DNA from: Flaviaestuariibacter sp.
GTDB lineage: Bacteria; Bacteroidota; Bacteroidia; Chitinophagales; Chitinophagaceae
DNA length: 64,000 nucleotides
Reading direction: 5' to 3'
Assembly (NCBI GenBank): GCA_025963645.1
Contig: JAOQAI010000003.1
Location: 1 to 64,000, forward strand
This document shows positions 16,002 to 26,345 of this stretch, one piece after another (position 1 is the first letter of the stretch; each line of letters starts with the position of its first letter). Position numbers and translations under genes: made by a program. The notes under the pieces are model-generated. The model was not told where the DNA came from. It worked only from the letters and a program-made list of their open reading frames with translations, and ran no database searches.

Positions 16002-18281
16002 TTAGAACGGATAGCCAATTGCAAGGTTATAGATAATATTCTGACGGCGCCACGTACGGTCACTCAGGTCGATCTGGTTCATCACCCATGGATTTTGCTC
16101 CCAGGGCTTCCGCAACGGAATGCCTACATCAAAGCGAATCACAAAAAGAACAATATCCAACCGTATGCCTGCACCTGTGCCTACTGCCAATTCTTTTAAA
16201 AAGTCTTTACTAAAGCCCGAGCCCGGTCGGGTAGGGTCTTCATTCTTCAGCCACACGTTTCCGGCATCAATAAATACAGCGCCATATAATGGCCCAGAAA
16301 TATGAGGACGAAACTCCGTATTCACTTCAAACTTTATATCACCGGATTGATCGGCCAGGAAAGTTTTGCTCGGCAAAAAATAAGTGCCCGGTCCTAACGA
16401 ACGGCTGCGGAAAGCACGAATGCTATTGTTGCCACCAACAAAAAACTGTTTGATATAAGGAAGCTCCCGGGAGTTGCCATAGGGGTTTCCATAACCGAGA
16501 ATGATGCGGTTTGCCCAGGTAGATTTCAGTCCGAAACGCCGGTAATACCGTCCGTCAACTTCCAGCTTTATATATTGATCGAACAAGGCATTGAACAAAC
16601 GCTTACCTGAACCAGCTGCGTCTTGTTTCATCAGCAATCCGGCTACATTTCCCGAAATATCTACCAATCCATTAAAGTAAAAGGAGTTGAGCTTTTGCAC
16701 TCCTGTTGCCATCTCATTGTAATTAAATTGGAAAGTAGATCCAAGGATAAACTGTGAGTCGATAATTCGTCTGAGGAATGGATATTTAAAGACACTATCG
16801 CTGTATTCTTTTGTCACATTTATCGGCTGAACGTAATTGATGCTTACCGGGTAAAACTCAAATTGTTTTTTAGCGGAAGGTTTCCAGCTATAGCCTAAGG
16901 CGCCACGGAAAGAGTTAACCGTATAAAGCTTCATGCGGTTCAATACATCATACCCTAATTGGATATTGGTACGGGGCACATAAGAGTGCTCTGTTTTGAT
17001 ATTGAAAAAGGGCACTACAAAGCGTGGGATAGCAAAATTCATCTCCGCACCCGCCCGGTAGGTATTATATCCTTTAAAGCCACCACCGAACTGCACTTCA
17101 GTGCCAACGTAAGCACTAACGCTCAGTTGTTCTGCACCACGGAAGGTGTTGCGGTTCCGCCAGCTCAGATTCAGTTGTGTACCATTAAGATTATTTGACT
17201 TTGTGGTCAGGTTTATTTCGGCCCGTAAGGATTTTTTTGGAAGCGGCGTCAGGTAGTAATATGCATCCAGCTTAGCGCTATCCGTTACCGGCTCAAACCG
17301 GTTCTTTACATATTTAAATTCATTCAGGTTGATCAACCGGCTTAACGTGATATTATGGTCGGTGCGGTTATAAAGATCGCCGGGGTTGAAAACAAGTATA
17401 TCAGAAAAGAGGCGCGGCTTAAAACGTTTTCTGCGATCTATTATATAATAGCCATTGTGTTGTTGGGCATCGGCCAAGCTGGTATCTATACGGGCCGAAT
17501 TGAGGTTGTAATTGCTGTAAATAAATACATCCTGAATGCGGTAGGCTTGTCTTGCTGTTGTAGGAGTTTCGGGCTTAACCGCTACCCGCACATCTACTTT
17601 GTTGGTGCCAAGCGTGCTGTCCACCCGCACGATCAGGAAATCAGGGTTGAAGTAAAAGAACCCTCTTTCTTTTAACGCCGCATCTATTCTTGTCCGTTCA
17701 CCGCGAATGACATCCAGGTTATAAGCATCACCTACTTTTAATAAGGATGCTCCCGCTGTTTCTTGTATAGCAGCGGTTAGGGCGGTACTGTCGTTAACAA
17801 ATTGCAGGCTGTTGATCTTATACTGGCTTCCGGCATCCGCTTTATAAGAAGCCCTTCCCTTCTTTCCTTTTACAATAGTATCGCCGGTTACTTTAGCTTT
17901 GAAGAAACCCTTGTTCTCTAATTGATTCTGCAGGAGCTTTATGTTTTGTGTGAGGTCTACGCTACTTAATAAAACAGGCGGCTCCCCATTCTTGTCGCGA
18001 AACTTTCCTAAAAAGGAGTTAGGCTTCTTATTGCGAAACGCATTGTAGATGAAAAGCTTGAACGGAATGCCTAATAACCGGGAGTTAGGTCGTGGACGTG
18101 TTATGCCTTCCAAGTCGCTTTTCAAAACTTTTCGCTCTCTGACCGGTATATCCGTATTGGTCAGGGTAACTGTAGCTCCTGTGTAAAGCTTTTCATTAGG
18201 AGGTAAATGTTTAGTGGTGCTGCAAGCTGCCAAAACCAGGCAGACGCTTAGTAAAAATGTGTAAAGCCTTCCCATTGCCAT
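16002..18281 (-). CDS. tamL: TamL, lipoprotein-type TamA/BamA-family barrel
   Basis: Outer-membrane Omp85-family protein of 759 residues; together with TamB it is thought to move lipids or assist protein assembly between the two membranes. A lipoprotein signal with lipobox LAAC (Cys20) precedes POTRA-like repeats (~35-310; e.g. LQNQLENKGFF and LKERGFFYFNPDF), and a C-terminal 16-strand-type surface antigen barrel fills ~350-759, with the VGGNNSIRAFRSRSLGPG motif near residue 620 that marks the Omp85 lid loop. Having a lipid anchor at the N-terminus is typical of the Bacteroidetes form TamL. Its ATG overlaps the tamB stop (TAATG). Confidence 0.92.
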   Translation of the reverse strand: MAMGRLYTFLLSVCLVLAACSTTKHLPPNEKLYTGATVTLTNTDIPVRERKVLKSDLEGITRPRPNSRLLGIPFKLFIYNAFRNKKPNSFLGKFRDKNGEPPVLLSSVDLTQNIKLLQNQLENKGFFKAKVTGDTIVKGKKGRASYKADAGSQYKINSLQFVNDSTALTAAIQETAGASLLKVGDAYNLDVIRGERTRIDAALKERGFFYFNPDFLIVRVDSTLGTNKVDVRVAVKPETPTTARQAYRIQDVFIYSNYNLNSARIDTSLADAQQHNGYYIIDRRKRFKPRLFSDILVFNPGDLYNRTDHNITLSRLINLNEFKYVKNRFEPVTDSAKLDAYYYLTPLPKKSLRAEINLTTKSNNLNGTQLNLSWRNRNTFRGAEQLSVSAYVGTEVQFGGGFKGYNTYRAGAEMNFAIPRFVVPFFNIKTEHSYVPRTNIQLGYDVLNRMKLYTVNSFRGALGYSWKPSAKKQFEFYPVSINYVQPINVTKEYSDSVFKYPFLRRIIDSQFILGSTFQFNYNEMATGVQKLNSFYFNGLVDISGNVAGLLMKQDAAGSGKRLFNALFDQYIKLEVDGRYYRRFGLKSTWANRIILGYGNPYGNSRELPYIKQFFVGGNNSIRAFRSRSLGPGTYFLPSKTFLADQSGDIKFEVNTEFRPHISGPLYGAVFIDAGNVWLKNEDPTRPGSGFSKDFLKELAVGTGAGIRLDIVLFVIRFDVGIPLRKPWEQNPWVMNQIDLSDRTWRRQNIIYNLAIGYPF

Positions 18282-21200
18282 TACTGCTGATTTTGTTTTG
18301 TCGCTTCTCTTTCCTTTCGCCTTTCTGCCCGTTTTATTTTTCCTGCTTCAAATATTTGACGGAACCGGTTGTAGTCAACTGTTAGGATAAACCCAAGTCC
18401 GGTTTCCACGACATAACCGTCCACCAATCCTTCGTATTCATTCTTACGGTAAAAACGCAGCATGTAACGTCCATCCTTACTCAATTGATAATTAATGGCG
18501 ACATTGCCCGCGATATTGTTGGATCCCTGGGTAGATTGTTGCGGACCTTCCAGTTGAAAATTGCTTCCAACGGTTACCGTAAGCCGGTCATTCAGCAAGC
18601 GTTTGCTAAGTCCAACATTCAGATCGGTTCGGCTGCGGCGATTGCCGGTTGTGTAGTCATCACTTGATGCTACATCGAAATTGATATCCACGCCTTCAAT
18701 CAAGCCGCCAGCCAGGTTATTCAATTGTTCCGTCAATAATTTACTAACTGAGGTGCGGGCAAAGGAGCCGGCGCTAAAGCCGCTGCTATTGGATTGAAAT
18801 GGATTTTCACCGACAAAGCGATTTAGCAGGAGAATGGCAAACACCTGTTTATTCAACTCGGAAGGTTCCTGCCGTAATTGAGAAAGTCTGTTATTCACTG
18901 TAGTAATCACATCTCCGGAAACAGCATAGTTCTGGTCTTGGGGCAGTATAATGTCAAAGGTGAGCAATGGTTTCATCAGTTCGCCCTCAAGGTTAAGCAA
19001 AACCGTAAAAGGTAATTTCTGCAGGTAATAATTCCGCTGCGTTTGCTCCGTTATCTGGTCATCTACCAGGTCCAGCGGCGAAGTGTTGGCGATATATTTG
19101 GCAGTTACATCCAGTTGCGCATTGGTAGGTTCGCCCAACCAGGTAATGCGGCTGCCTTTTTCAATATCGAAACGGCGTCGTAAAAAGTTGAAGGAAAGCT
19201 GGTACGCACCCTCTTCTATTTCATACGTGCCTGTCAATGTGACCTTGCCGCTGGGGTCAATCCCGGTAGATAATTGCCCGGAGCCGCGAAGGTTCAGGAA
19301 ATCACCGTTGGCCACATCTACCACCACGTTGAAGTTGGCTTCCTTGCGAATATCAATATTGGCCGCAATGTCAAAACCTACGAGGTCGGAAACATTCAGT
19401 GAATCATAAGCCAGGAATAGCGAATCGTTTTGCGGATTATCAAAGTCAACGAACTCTACGACACCTTCGCGTTGCACTACGCCGGGCTCTGCCTGCGGAA
19501 TGACAATACTTAAATTGGTTCCTTCATTCACGATAATGTTCCCATCTACTATTGGGCTTTTCTCGGTTCCGCCCACATGCAGGTTGGTGGTAATATTCAT
19601 TTGCCCGTAATAAATATCGTTCGGCTTTTTGGTGGTATTTAACGCCCTGAAGTTGCGGGCATCTACATCCAGATCAAAAGCATAGTTTACAAAGTTGGCA
19701 GTGCTGATCGTGCCATCAAGCGTCATTGGGTTATTCGCCGAATCGCGAATGGCGAATTGGTCGAACACAAATCCATTTTCAGTAACAGAAATTTTCTCAC
19801 TGTCTATACGAAGCGGGCCGCCTATGGCAATGGTTGTTACGGAGGCGTTGTTGAAGTTAATATCTCCCAGCACTTTCGGGGCAGCCGTAGTGCCGCCGAT
19901 TTTTACCGCACCGTTAATAGAACCGGATGCTTGGGTAACGAAAGTTGCCATCGCGCCTTCGAGGTTGCTCAGCTCCAATTTCCTGATAGCCAAATCGAGG
20001 TCCATAGCAATGGCAGTGCCTTGTGGAGCTAATGAGCCCGTCAGTTGCGCGTCATTTCCACGACCACTTATACCAACATTTACAAAGTAGCGGTTTGATG
20101 CATTGTTGTAAATATTCATTTTTACATCCCCGATCGTGTCTTTCTTAAGGCTCAGATCAGAGACAGTAAGATCGGAAGTAAAGAGCGGTTGTTTGGTCAG
20201 GTCCTGGAAAGTGACATTCCCGTTCATGGTGCCATCCGCCAATAAAGAATCAGATTTTATAAAACCGGTTATCGTTGCCAGCCTGAAGTTAGTAAAGCTC
20301 ACATTCAGGGGCCCGCCATTGGCGCCAGCGCTTTGCAGGCTTAATTGCTGGTTGCCCTGTTGCAAGGTAAAGTTGTTGGCAATGATGCCATTTGGCGTAA
20401 TGCTTAGCTGGTTATTGGGCGCCACGGACCACGCCTGGTAATTCAGCATCAGGCTATCCGGACGTAATTGCAAAACATAACTACCGGTTGTGGGTTGCCG
20501 TAATACACCCGCTATCTTGTATTTATCCCGTTGCCCCTGGTCATCTACATTGAGCGCAAAGTCTATCACATTATTTAAGGCCGTAGCGGTTAGCTGGGTA
20601 TTATAGATATCAAAGCTGTTGCCGCTTTTGAAATGACCAACCGTACCATTGAATTGAAGCCCTTGCGGTGTGGTGGTGACATTTACATTCAAGCCACTAA
20701 TAGTATTGGCGCCATAAACAAGCGAAGGTGTATTGACCACTGCTTGCAAACCCTGTCCTGTTGCAAGGCTGCCTTCGGCATGTATAGGTTCGGAAATATT
20801 TAAACCCGGAACAAAAGCAGAAAGCGCAGGCGAGTTGACAACATCGGCAGTGAAAGTGAAATTGTAAGGCTGCACATTATACGTCTTAGTACTATTCGAT
20901 ACAGAGAAATACGGATTGATATTGTTTTGAATAATGAAACCAAGATCAGAGAAACGATATTGCCCTTGCAAAGAAGCATTCGCTATATCACTGGTCAGGC
21001 GCATGAATTGTTCGCCGCCATTCCTGCCTGATACAAACGAAAGCGTATCCATGGGTAACCGTTGGGTACCCGAAACCAGCAAGGCGTCAGTCACTAAAAC
21101 ATTCGCGTCTAAATAATCTGGATTCAGCGAGGCTACATCCGCATCGATTTTTCCACGAAAAACCAGTGGTTGTGTGGTAAAGCCCAATGGCAATGTTTTA

Positions 21201-23356
21201 ATGCTGTCCACAAACCCATTCACTCTAAAAGAAGTATTAGTGCCAAAACTACCGGATGCTTTCGCCGTCAGGTCGATGTTGCGGTCGCGGATATCTACAT
21301 TCGCTACGAATGAAGAACCACGCAGACTGCCATCGAGTTTGATATTGCGATAGGTGTAATTGTTATATCTTACAGAACTTACTGTTCCTGCAAATTTTGT
21401 ATTGATCGTAGCAGGTGTGGTGCCGCTCCCCGTAACGCGAATATTCGCCGTGATATTTCCAATCGGCACTTTATTGCGCATGATCTGTCCAATACGTAAA
21501 CTGTTGGTGCGAATGGTGGCATTGTACGTCAGCTTGTACGGGTTCATCAGGTTTACAAACTGGCCAGTCACACCTACATTGCCAACGGAGCTGGCAACCG
21601 TAAGATTCGTGTTCAACCGGCTAAGGTTACCTGATAATGTACCGGAAGCGCTAAAGGTTTCCGGTAAGGCGATCTCGGGTGTTGATAAACGTTGGCCGGT
21701 GAAAATGGATAGATCGGTTTGCGAAGTGCGGAAGCGCCGAATAGTGAAGGTGCCACCCGCCGCTGTTGGATTGTTCAGTCCCGCTAATGTACCCGATGCA
21801 TCAATGCTTGTGTTTTTTAGCCCGTCAAATTGCAGGCTTTCAAAATACATCCGGTTCATATTGCCGCTGCCATGTATGTTGATGCGCCAGACCGCATTCC
21901 GGTTGGCAAAGGCAGGGTGTGTCCGCAATTGTGGGGCAAAAGCCAGTATATCCTTCACCTGTACGCTGCTATTCTCCAGGTCAATATCCATCACGATCTG
22001 CTCCGGTGTTTTGGTCAATGCTTCCAGAGAAGGATATTCGAGTATAAGGCTGCGTTTCAATTCAGTACCCGGCGTTTTTACATAGAGGTCTTTTATGAAA
22101 GAACCTTTTGGTCCATAAAGAAATTCACCTCGTAAGGCATCCAGTTCAAAGCCACTTCTTTCCCGGAAGCTACCCTCTGCAATTGCACCCATAATCGAAT
22201 CGCCGATCATCGAAAGGTTCTGCATCTTCAGGTTGAGGCTATCGCCCCGGAAATGCGCATAGTCTATCCCGTAGGGTTGTTTCGGATTATTATCGTTGTC
22301 AAACTGGATGGTGTTGTTAACGATCTCGATATTATCTATTTGAAATGCCCAACCGTTTTTTTGCTGCACAGCCACTTCTTTCTTTACTTCATTGGCCAGC
22401 ACCCTGGCACCTTCTTTCCTGCCCAGGCGAATAATGGAAGAAGTATTGTCCAGTTTAAGATTGGCTAAATGGATCCGCTGGTTTTGGAGGTCCAAGTCTT
22501 TGCCTGTCAGCACAGCATTGCCAAAGTTTAGCTGGCTGTATAACGCCGATTCCGTATTGCCATAATCAATTGCCACATCTTTTAAGTTCACCGTTCCAAA
22601 AGCAAGTTTCATAGCAATGGGTTGTTCCACTTTTGCCATATCGGTTGCCAATGTCTCTGGTTTTAGGAGCGGTGTGTTTTGATAAAACCGCATCCGCATT
22701 CCAGTGATGGAAAGGGATGGAATGGAGTAATGAGAGTTCGCCAGATCAAGGCTATCAATTTTAGCGGTAGCTGATCTGATCCGTGCCGTCATATCATTGC
22801 CCGTGATCACATCTCTGTAAACAACATTGAGATTGTTGATGCCAAGATTACTTACAGCCAGTTTCATCACCGCTGTTTGCGCCGTATCAGCCTTGGCGGT
22901 TTTTTGCGTGGCAAAGGCATCTACAATAAATTGAAAATTAAAAGCTGTATCGGGAAGAACCCTTTTTACTTTGGCTGTAATATTATCCAGCTGCAGATTA
23001 TTTATTTGCACCTCGTTTGAGAATAATTTGAGTAGTTCAATATCCGCTTTGATGGTGCCACCGGAAATCAATGTATCCTTTGTCTGGTCTTCTACATAAA
23101 TATCATTTAAGACGACTTTTCGGGGAAGCCCTATAGAAATACTTCCGATCTCTACCTTGGTTTTTAATTTCTTTTCTAAATAATTCTCCACCCGTGACGT
23201 AGCAAACCGCTGCACCGGTGGGGTCAGAAGCAATAAGAAAAGCACCACCACGAAAAGAAGAATAAACAGGATCGTTTTAAGAATGATCCTGGCAATTCTT
23301 TGAACAGGTGTTCGGCTATGCGTTGTAGTTGTTGAAGTACTTGTTTGTTCTATCAT
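18281..23356 (-). CDS. tamB: translocation and assembly module protein TamB
   Basis: A giant (1691 residues) AsmA/TamB-family protein predicted to bridge inner membrane and outer membrane through a long hydrophobic beta-groove. One N-terminal membrane anchor lies at ~28-50 (ILFILLFVVVLFLLLL), followed by the ATSRVENYLEKKLKTKVEIGSI start of the AsmA-like region, a very long repetitive beta-helical body, and the C-terminal DUF490 domain (~1250-1660) with the LDVTAKYIAN and LLTEQLNN motifs. It is the promoter-proximal gene; tamL follows with a one-base overlap, so both products are made together. Confidence 0.93.
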   Translation of the reverse strand: MIEQTSTSTTTTHSRTPVQRIARIILKTILFILLFVVVLFLLLLTPPVQRFATSRVENYLEKKLKTKVEIGSISIGLPRKVVLNDIYVEDQTKDTLISGGTIKADIELLKLFSNEVQINNLQLDNITAKVKRVLPDTAFNFQFIVDAFATQKTAKADTAQTAVMKLAVSNLGINNLNVVYRDVITGNDMTARIRSATAKIDSLDLANSHYSIPSLSITGMRMRFYQNTPLLKPETLATDMAKVEQPIAMKLAFGTVNLKDVAIDYGNTESALYSQLNFGNAVLTGKDLDLQNQRIHLANLKLDNTSSIIRLGRKEGARVLANEVKKEVAVQQKNGWAFQIDNIEIVNNTIQFDNDNNPKQPYGIDYAHFRGDSLNLKMQNLSMIGDSIMGAIAEGSFRERSGFELDALRGEFLYGPKGSFIKDLYVKTPGTELKRSLILEYPSLEALTKTPEQIVMDIDLENSSVQVKDILAFAPQLRTHPAFANRNAVWRINIHGSGNMNRMYFESLQFDGLKNTSIDASGTLAGLNNPTAAGGTFTIRRFRTSQTDLSIFTGQRLSTPEIALPETFSASGTLSGNLSRLNTNLTVASSVGNVGVTGQFVNLMNPYKLTYNATIRTNSLRIGQIMRNKVPIGNITANIRVTGSGTTPATINTKFAGTVSSVRYNNYTYRNIKLDGSLRGSSFVANVDIRDRNIDLTAKASGSFGTNTSFRVNGFVDSIKTLPLGFTTQPLVFRGKIDADVASLNPDYLDANVLVTDALLVSGTQRLPMDTLSFVSGRNGGEQFMRLTSDIANASLQGQYRFSDLGFIIQNNINPYFSVSNSTKTYNVQPYNFTFTADVVNSPALSAFVPGLNISEPIHAEGSLATGQGLQAVVNTPSLVYGANTISGLNVNVTTTPQGLQFNGTVGHFKSGNSFDIYNTQLTATALNNVIDFALNVDDQGQRDKYKIAGVLRQPTTGSYVLQLRPDSLMLNYQAWSVAPNNQLSITPNGIIANNFTLQQGNQQLSLQSAGANGGPLNVSFTNFRLATITGFIKSDSLLADGTMNGNVTFQDLTKQPLFTSDLTVSDLSLKKDTIGDVKMNIYNNASNRYFVNVGISGRGNDAQLTGSLAPQGTAIAMDLDLAIRKLELSNLEGAMATFVTQASGSINGAVKIGGTTAAPKVLGDINFNNASVTTIAIGGPLRIDSEKISVTENGFVFDQFAIRDSANNPMTLDGTISTANFVNYAFDLDVDARNFRALNTTKKPNDIYYGQMNITTNLHVGGTEKSPIVDGNIIVNEGTNLSIVIPQAEPGVVQREGVVEFVDFDNPQNDSLFLAYDSLNVSDLVGFDIAANIDIRKEANFNVVVDVANGDFLNLRGSGQLSTGIDPSGKVTLTGTYEIEEGAYQLSFNFLRRRFDIEKGSRITWLGEPTNAQLDVTAKYIANTSPLDLVDDQITEQTQRNYYLQKLPFTVLLNLEGELMKPLLTFDIILPQDQNYAVSGDVITTVNNRLSQLRQEPSELNKQVFAILLLNRFVGENPFQSNSSGFSAGSFARTSVSKLLTEQLNNLAGGLIEGVDINFDVASSDDYTTGNRRSRTDLNVGLSKRLLNDRLTVTVGSNFQLEGPQQSTQGSNNIAGNVAINYQLSKDGRYMLRFYRKNEYEGLVDGYVVETGLGFILTVDYNRFRQIFEAGKIKRAERRKEREATKQNQQ

Positions 23357-23470
23357 CGGAAGTGTTAAACGAGCGATGGTATTCTCGCAAATAATAGGCC
23401 TTTTATTGCTGGGCTTGTAATGGTAGCTTTTAGATAAAATTAAGGGCGGGATCCCTTTAAAATCAATTCT

Positions 23471-23508
23471 CTGTAGAAGTTTTTCTACAGGAACTTGGGA
23501 TACTTTTG
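23471..23508 (+). promoter_or_regulatory. promoter with an overlapping 8+8 dyad
   Basis: TACTTTTG at 23501-23508 is a TAnnTTTG element 27 bases before the thioredoxin-like gene. Directly in the -33 zone lies a perfect dyad, CTGTAGAA at 23471-23478 and TTCTACAG at 23483-23490, separated by four bases. A dyad in this position is a candidate repressor or activator site. Confidence 0.45.
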
Positions 23509-23535
23509 TATTACATTTTGCGTCTATCTACTTCT

Positions 23536-24576
23536 ATGAAAAAACTCTGCGTTATTGTTGTGTTCTTTTTCTTCAGCATTGGCAGTCATTCACAACAAGC
23601 AATTGATCGAAACTGGTATTCAATAAAAGCGTTTGTGCCGCAATGGAAAGGCACGAAAGCGTCTTTGAGCGTTGATGGCAAACAGGTTAGCAGTGAAATT
23701 TTGGGCACCGATATCTTTAGCTATAATGGTATTTTGACGGAGCCCAAACTTGCTGTTCTTTCCTTTCAAAGGAGGGGTGGGAGTCTATTCATTCCGCTAT
23801 TTATTGAAAGGGGATTGATACGGGTTCGAACGCAGACGCAGTTCAACTTAATACCTTATGGCACACCACTAAACGATTTGTACGCCGCTATCAATAAACG
23901 ATTTGATTCACTTATATCCCTGCAACCTAACCGTTCCCATCAGCAGGTCAAAGATCGAAAACGGGAATTGGCTGTTGGATTTATAAAGGGAAACACAACC
24001 TCATTAATCAGCCTGAAGTTTCTGGATGATCTATTTTATTTAGATCGCACGGCGAATGATACGCTGTACTATTCTCTCTTTCAATCCCTCGACGCTGGCC
24101 TTAAAGCTTCGGCTGTGGGAAAGAAAATAGGGGAGGAAGTCAGTGGCCGTTTTGCTACCGCGGTGGGGAAAAGAGCTCCAATAATTACGTTGCCAAATAT
24201 TACCAATCAGTTGCAACCGGTTTATGAGCCCGGCACAATTACACTTGTGAATTTTTGGGCAAGTTGGTGCGTACCCTGCCGCAAAGAGCATCCATTACTT
24301 AAAAAGCTGGCTGGCAAATACGGGACTGATAAGTTTGCAATAGTTAGTGTCTCATTAGATACCAATCCGCTCCTTTGGCGCGAGGCCATCAGGAAGGAAG
24401 GATTGAATTGGAAACAAATAAGCGACGGGCAGGGTTGGGAAAGTAAGGCGGTTAAAGCGTACGGAGTAAAATCAGTACCTGCTAACTTTTTGCTGGATGC
24501 TAATGGCATCATCATAGCAAAAGATGTTTCATTAACTGAAATGGAAGCCGCATTGGAAGCATTGCTACGGCAGTAA
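23536..24576 (+). CDS. TlpA-like periplasmic thiol-disulfide protein
   Basis: A 346-residue exported protein with signal peptide (MKKLCVIVVFFFFSIGSHS) and a C-terminal thioredoxin fold of the TlpA/ResA type. The redox site WCVPC (Cys245, Cys248) sits in the typical NFWASWCVPCRKEHP context, and the cis-Pro is in VKSVPANF. The N-terminal ~190 residues form a separate domain, similar in plan to the DUF4369-containing thioredoxin proteins of Bacteroidota, but I cannot name it. The start at 23536 is preferred over an in-frame ATG at 23506 because the signal peptide begins here. Probable role: reduction or exchange of disulfides outside the cytoplasm; the neighbouring cytochrome c gene is transcribed in the opposite direction. 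Confidence 0.88.
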   Translation: MKKLCVIVVFFFFSIGSHSQQAIDRNWYSIKAFVPQWKGTKASLSVDGKQVSSEILGTDIFSYNGILTEPKLAVLSFQRRGGSLFIPLFIERGLIRVRTQTQFNLIPYGTPLNDLYAAINKRFDSLISLQPNRSHQQVKDRKRELAVGFIKGNTTSLISLKFLDDLFYLDRTANDTLYYSLFQSLDAGLKASAVGKKIGEEVSGRFATAVGKRAPIITLPNITNQLQPVYEPGTITLVNFWASWCVPCRKEHPLLKKLAGKYGTDKFAIVSVSLDTNPLLWREAIRKEGLNWKQISDGQGWESKAVKAYGVKSVPANFLLDANGIIIAKDVSLTEMEAALEALLRQ

Positions 24577-24594
24577 GTATATTTTTATTAAAAT

Positions 24595-24619
24595 AAAAGC
24601 TCCAAATATTGGAGCTTTT
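24595..24619. terminator. bidirectional terminator between thioredoxin and cytochrome genes
   Basis: An 11-base stem (24595-24605 with 24609-24619) around a three-base loop. It sits between two convergent genes with T runs on both strands. The 120 bases between it and the next stop codon hold nothing else that I can support. Confidence 0.8.
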
Positions 24620-24742
24620 TAGAAATGGTGGTTGGCTTATTGGTCTGGTTTATCATTGGAAGGTTAATTTTGAAAAATGCGCGGTGCATTGCTTAATGCC
24701 CGGGCTGTAGGTTTTTCATCCGATCCGGATTTTGGTTATGTA

Positions 24743-25342
24743 TCACGGTAGCATATTAGGCGGTATGGCAGCCGGTACTACATTCTCCACCGGTTGTGTT
24801 GATTTCAGGTATGTAAAAATGGCGCGTAGGTCTTCATCCGTTGCTGTGCCGATCATTTGCCAGGGCATGGGTGGCAGCAGTGGGCGGCTATTTTCTAAAC
24901 CTTTGTACTTGCCTTTACGTATGGCGGTAAAGAATTGTTCTTCAGTCCAATTACCAATGCCCGTAGGATCAGAAGTAAGATTGGCTGCAAACGATACACC
25001 CCAGGGTCCTACTGCTGCTGTCTGTGTATGGTTAAATAGCACCCATGATTTCAATGATTCGGGATCTATTTTACCTAAAGGCATTTTTGCAGGATGCCCG
25101 GAAAGTAAATGAGCGGTGTCTATTTCGGGTCCCATCGGTCCCATCTTTTTTGGTGAGTGGCAATCATTGCAGCCCATTAACGTGACCAGGTATCTACCAT
25201 GATTAATAAGACTATCCTGACTAACAGCTGAAGCAACCAAGCCTTCCGTTTTGGATGATGGCGAGCTATCGCTATTACAAGCGAGTATGGCACAGGCGCC
25301 TACAATTGCAATAACGCCAAGTGTGATAAATGTCTGTTTCAT
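24743..25342 (-). CDS. mono-heme cytochrome c lipoprotein
   Basis: A 199-residue exported c-type cytochrome. The signal ends in a lipobox-like ILAC (Cys22), so it may be lipid-anchored. One heme site, CNDCH (58-62), is present, and a Met in MPWQM (~150) could be the distal ligand. The segment GRYLVTLMGCNDCHSPK resembles small subunits of cytochrome-linked dehydrogenases. It lies 25 bases after the hemerythrin-like gene on the same strand, so the two may be one unit. Electron partner unknown. Confidence 0.87.
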   Translation of the reverse strand: MKQTFITLGVIAIVGACAILACNSDSSPSSKTEGLVASAVSQDSLINHGRYLVTLMGCNDCHSPKKMGPMGPEIDTAHLLSGHPAKMPLGKIDPESLKSWVLFNHTQTAAVGPWGVSFAANLTSDPTGIGNWTEEQFFTAIRKGKYKGLENSRPLLPPMPWQMIGTATDEDLRAIFTYLKSTQPVENVVPAAIPPNMLP

Positions 25343-25367
25343 ATTTTTCTGATTAAGTGATAATGTT

Positions 25368-26048
25368 TTACGCGGTCAACACACCTTCCAATAAGCCGTC
25401 CGATACTTTTTGGAACCGGCCGGGCGAAAGTTCTGTTTGCGCCTTGCTGTATAAGGTTTGAAAAACCACTTCGGGTGCTGTCTGTTGGACAGACTGCAAC
25501 CAACAGGTAGCTTCTGCATTATTAATTCCACGCAGCATCCATTTCGAATAAAAATCCATTAGCCAGGGAGTAGTGGAGAGTACAATTTGATGCTGAATGC
25601 TTACCAAATTTTCATCGGAATAATAACGCCATAAAATGGTGTTGATCAGGTCTTCTTCTTTGGCCATGTGTTGGAGATTGAAGATGGTAAACTCCATAAA
25701 AGCGATGGAAAGCTTTTGTCCTGCCATCACTCTTTCGGTAGGAGAAGTTAACAGGAAAAAGGTTTCCACCGATGCTGTCAGTTGGTTGGAGAGCATAATA
25801 TCTTTTTCATGCTCTTTCTCAAAGCAATCCATTACGCTGGGCTCGAAATCTGAAATAGCCGGCAGAATATACTTGTCCTCCTTATGCGCATGCTCATCAA
25901 AGAGTAAGACCGTTTCCCGCACTTTGTTCAGGGCCTCTTCCGCTTCTACTTCATTGGTGAAGTCGGTTTGTTGCAGGCAAAGTGCCGTATCAAAAAGCAA
26001 GGCTCGTAAGCCTTTGTGGATTTGGTTAAAAATGTTAAAGCGTTGCAT
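25368..26048 (-). CDS. hemerythrin-like protein
   Basis: A 226-residue cytoplasmic helical protein resembling the hemerythrin HHE cation-binding fold, which holds a di-iron site for oxygen, nitric oxide or iron sensing. Candidate ligands: His in FNQIHKGLR (~11), the HAHKED motif (~54-57), EHEKD (~80) and LQHMAKEED (~125-131). No signal peptide or membrane segment. The stop is followed after 25 bases by the cytochrome c gene. A link to iron-sulfur repair or to nitric oxide defence is possible but not shown. The 297 bases upstream to the next gene contain only the promoter noted for that gene. Confidence 0.75.
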   Translation of the reverse strand: MQRFNIFNQIHKGLRALLFDTALCLQQTDFTNEVEAEEALNKVRETVLLFDEHAHKEDKYILPAISDFEPSVMDCFEKEHEKDIMLSNQLTASVETFFLLTSPTERVMAGQKLSIAFMEFTIFNLQHMAKEEDLINTILWRYYSDENLVSIQHQIVLSTTPWLMDFYSKWMLRGINNAEATCWLQSVQQTAPEVVFQTLYSKAQTELSPGRFQKVSDGLLEGVLTA

Positions 26049-26315
26049 GAGTTTTTGGTTTATGGCTTTTTGAATGGTAGAATTGAGCTTCTGTTTTTAA
26101 GTTTCCAACTCCGTTCCTGGTGCAAAAGTGTTTGTAAAAGGAGTGAATGAAAAGGCTGCTATGCATGAACCGAGGAAAAATCGGCATGAATTGAATGGGG
26201 ATGTTTGTGCAATGAAAGTGGCTCCTGTAGTGCGTTTGAGGGCAGATTGTGTAAAAGCGTAAATGAATTGAAGCGTATTCTGTATAAATTGAAATGTTTT
26301 ATTGAAGCGTATAAG

Positions 26316-26323
26316 TAAATTTG
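26316..26323 (+). promoter_or_regulatory. -7 element before the propeller sensor gene
   Basis: TAAATTTG matches TAnnTTTG. Transcription would begin near 26328, about 18 bases before the GTG start. No TTTG partner is seen at the proper distance. Confidence 0.45.
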
Positions 26324-26345
26324 AGTTACCAGAACTTTTACCGCT

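Noticed and set aside
21360-22085. Plus-strand 241-codon frame inside tamB
   Set aside because: Antisense shadow of the TamB repeats; composition follows the opposite strand.
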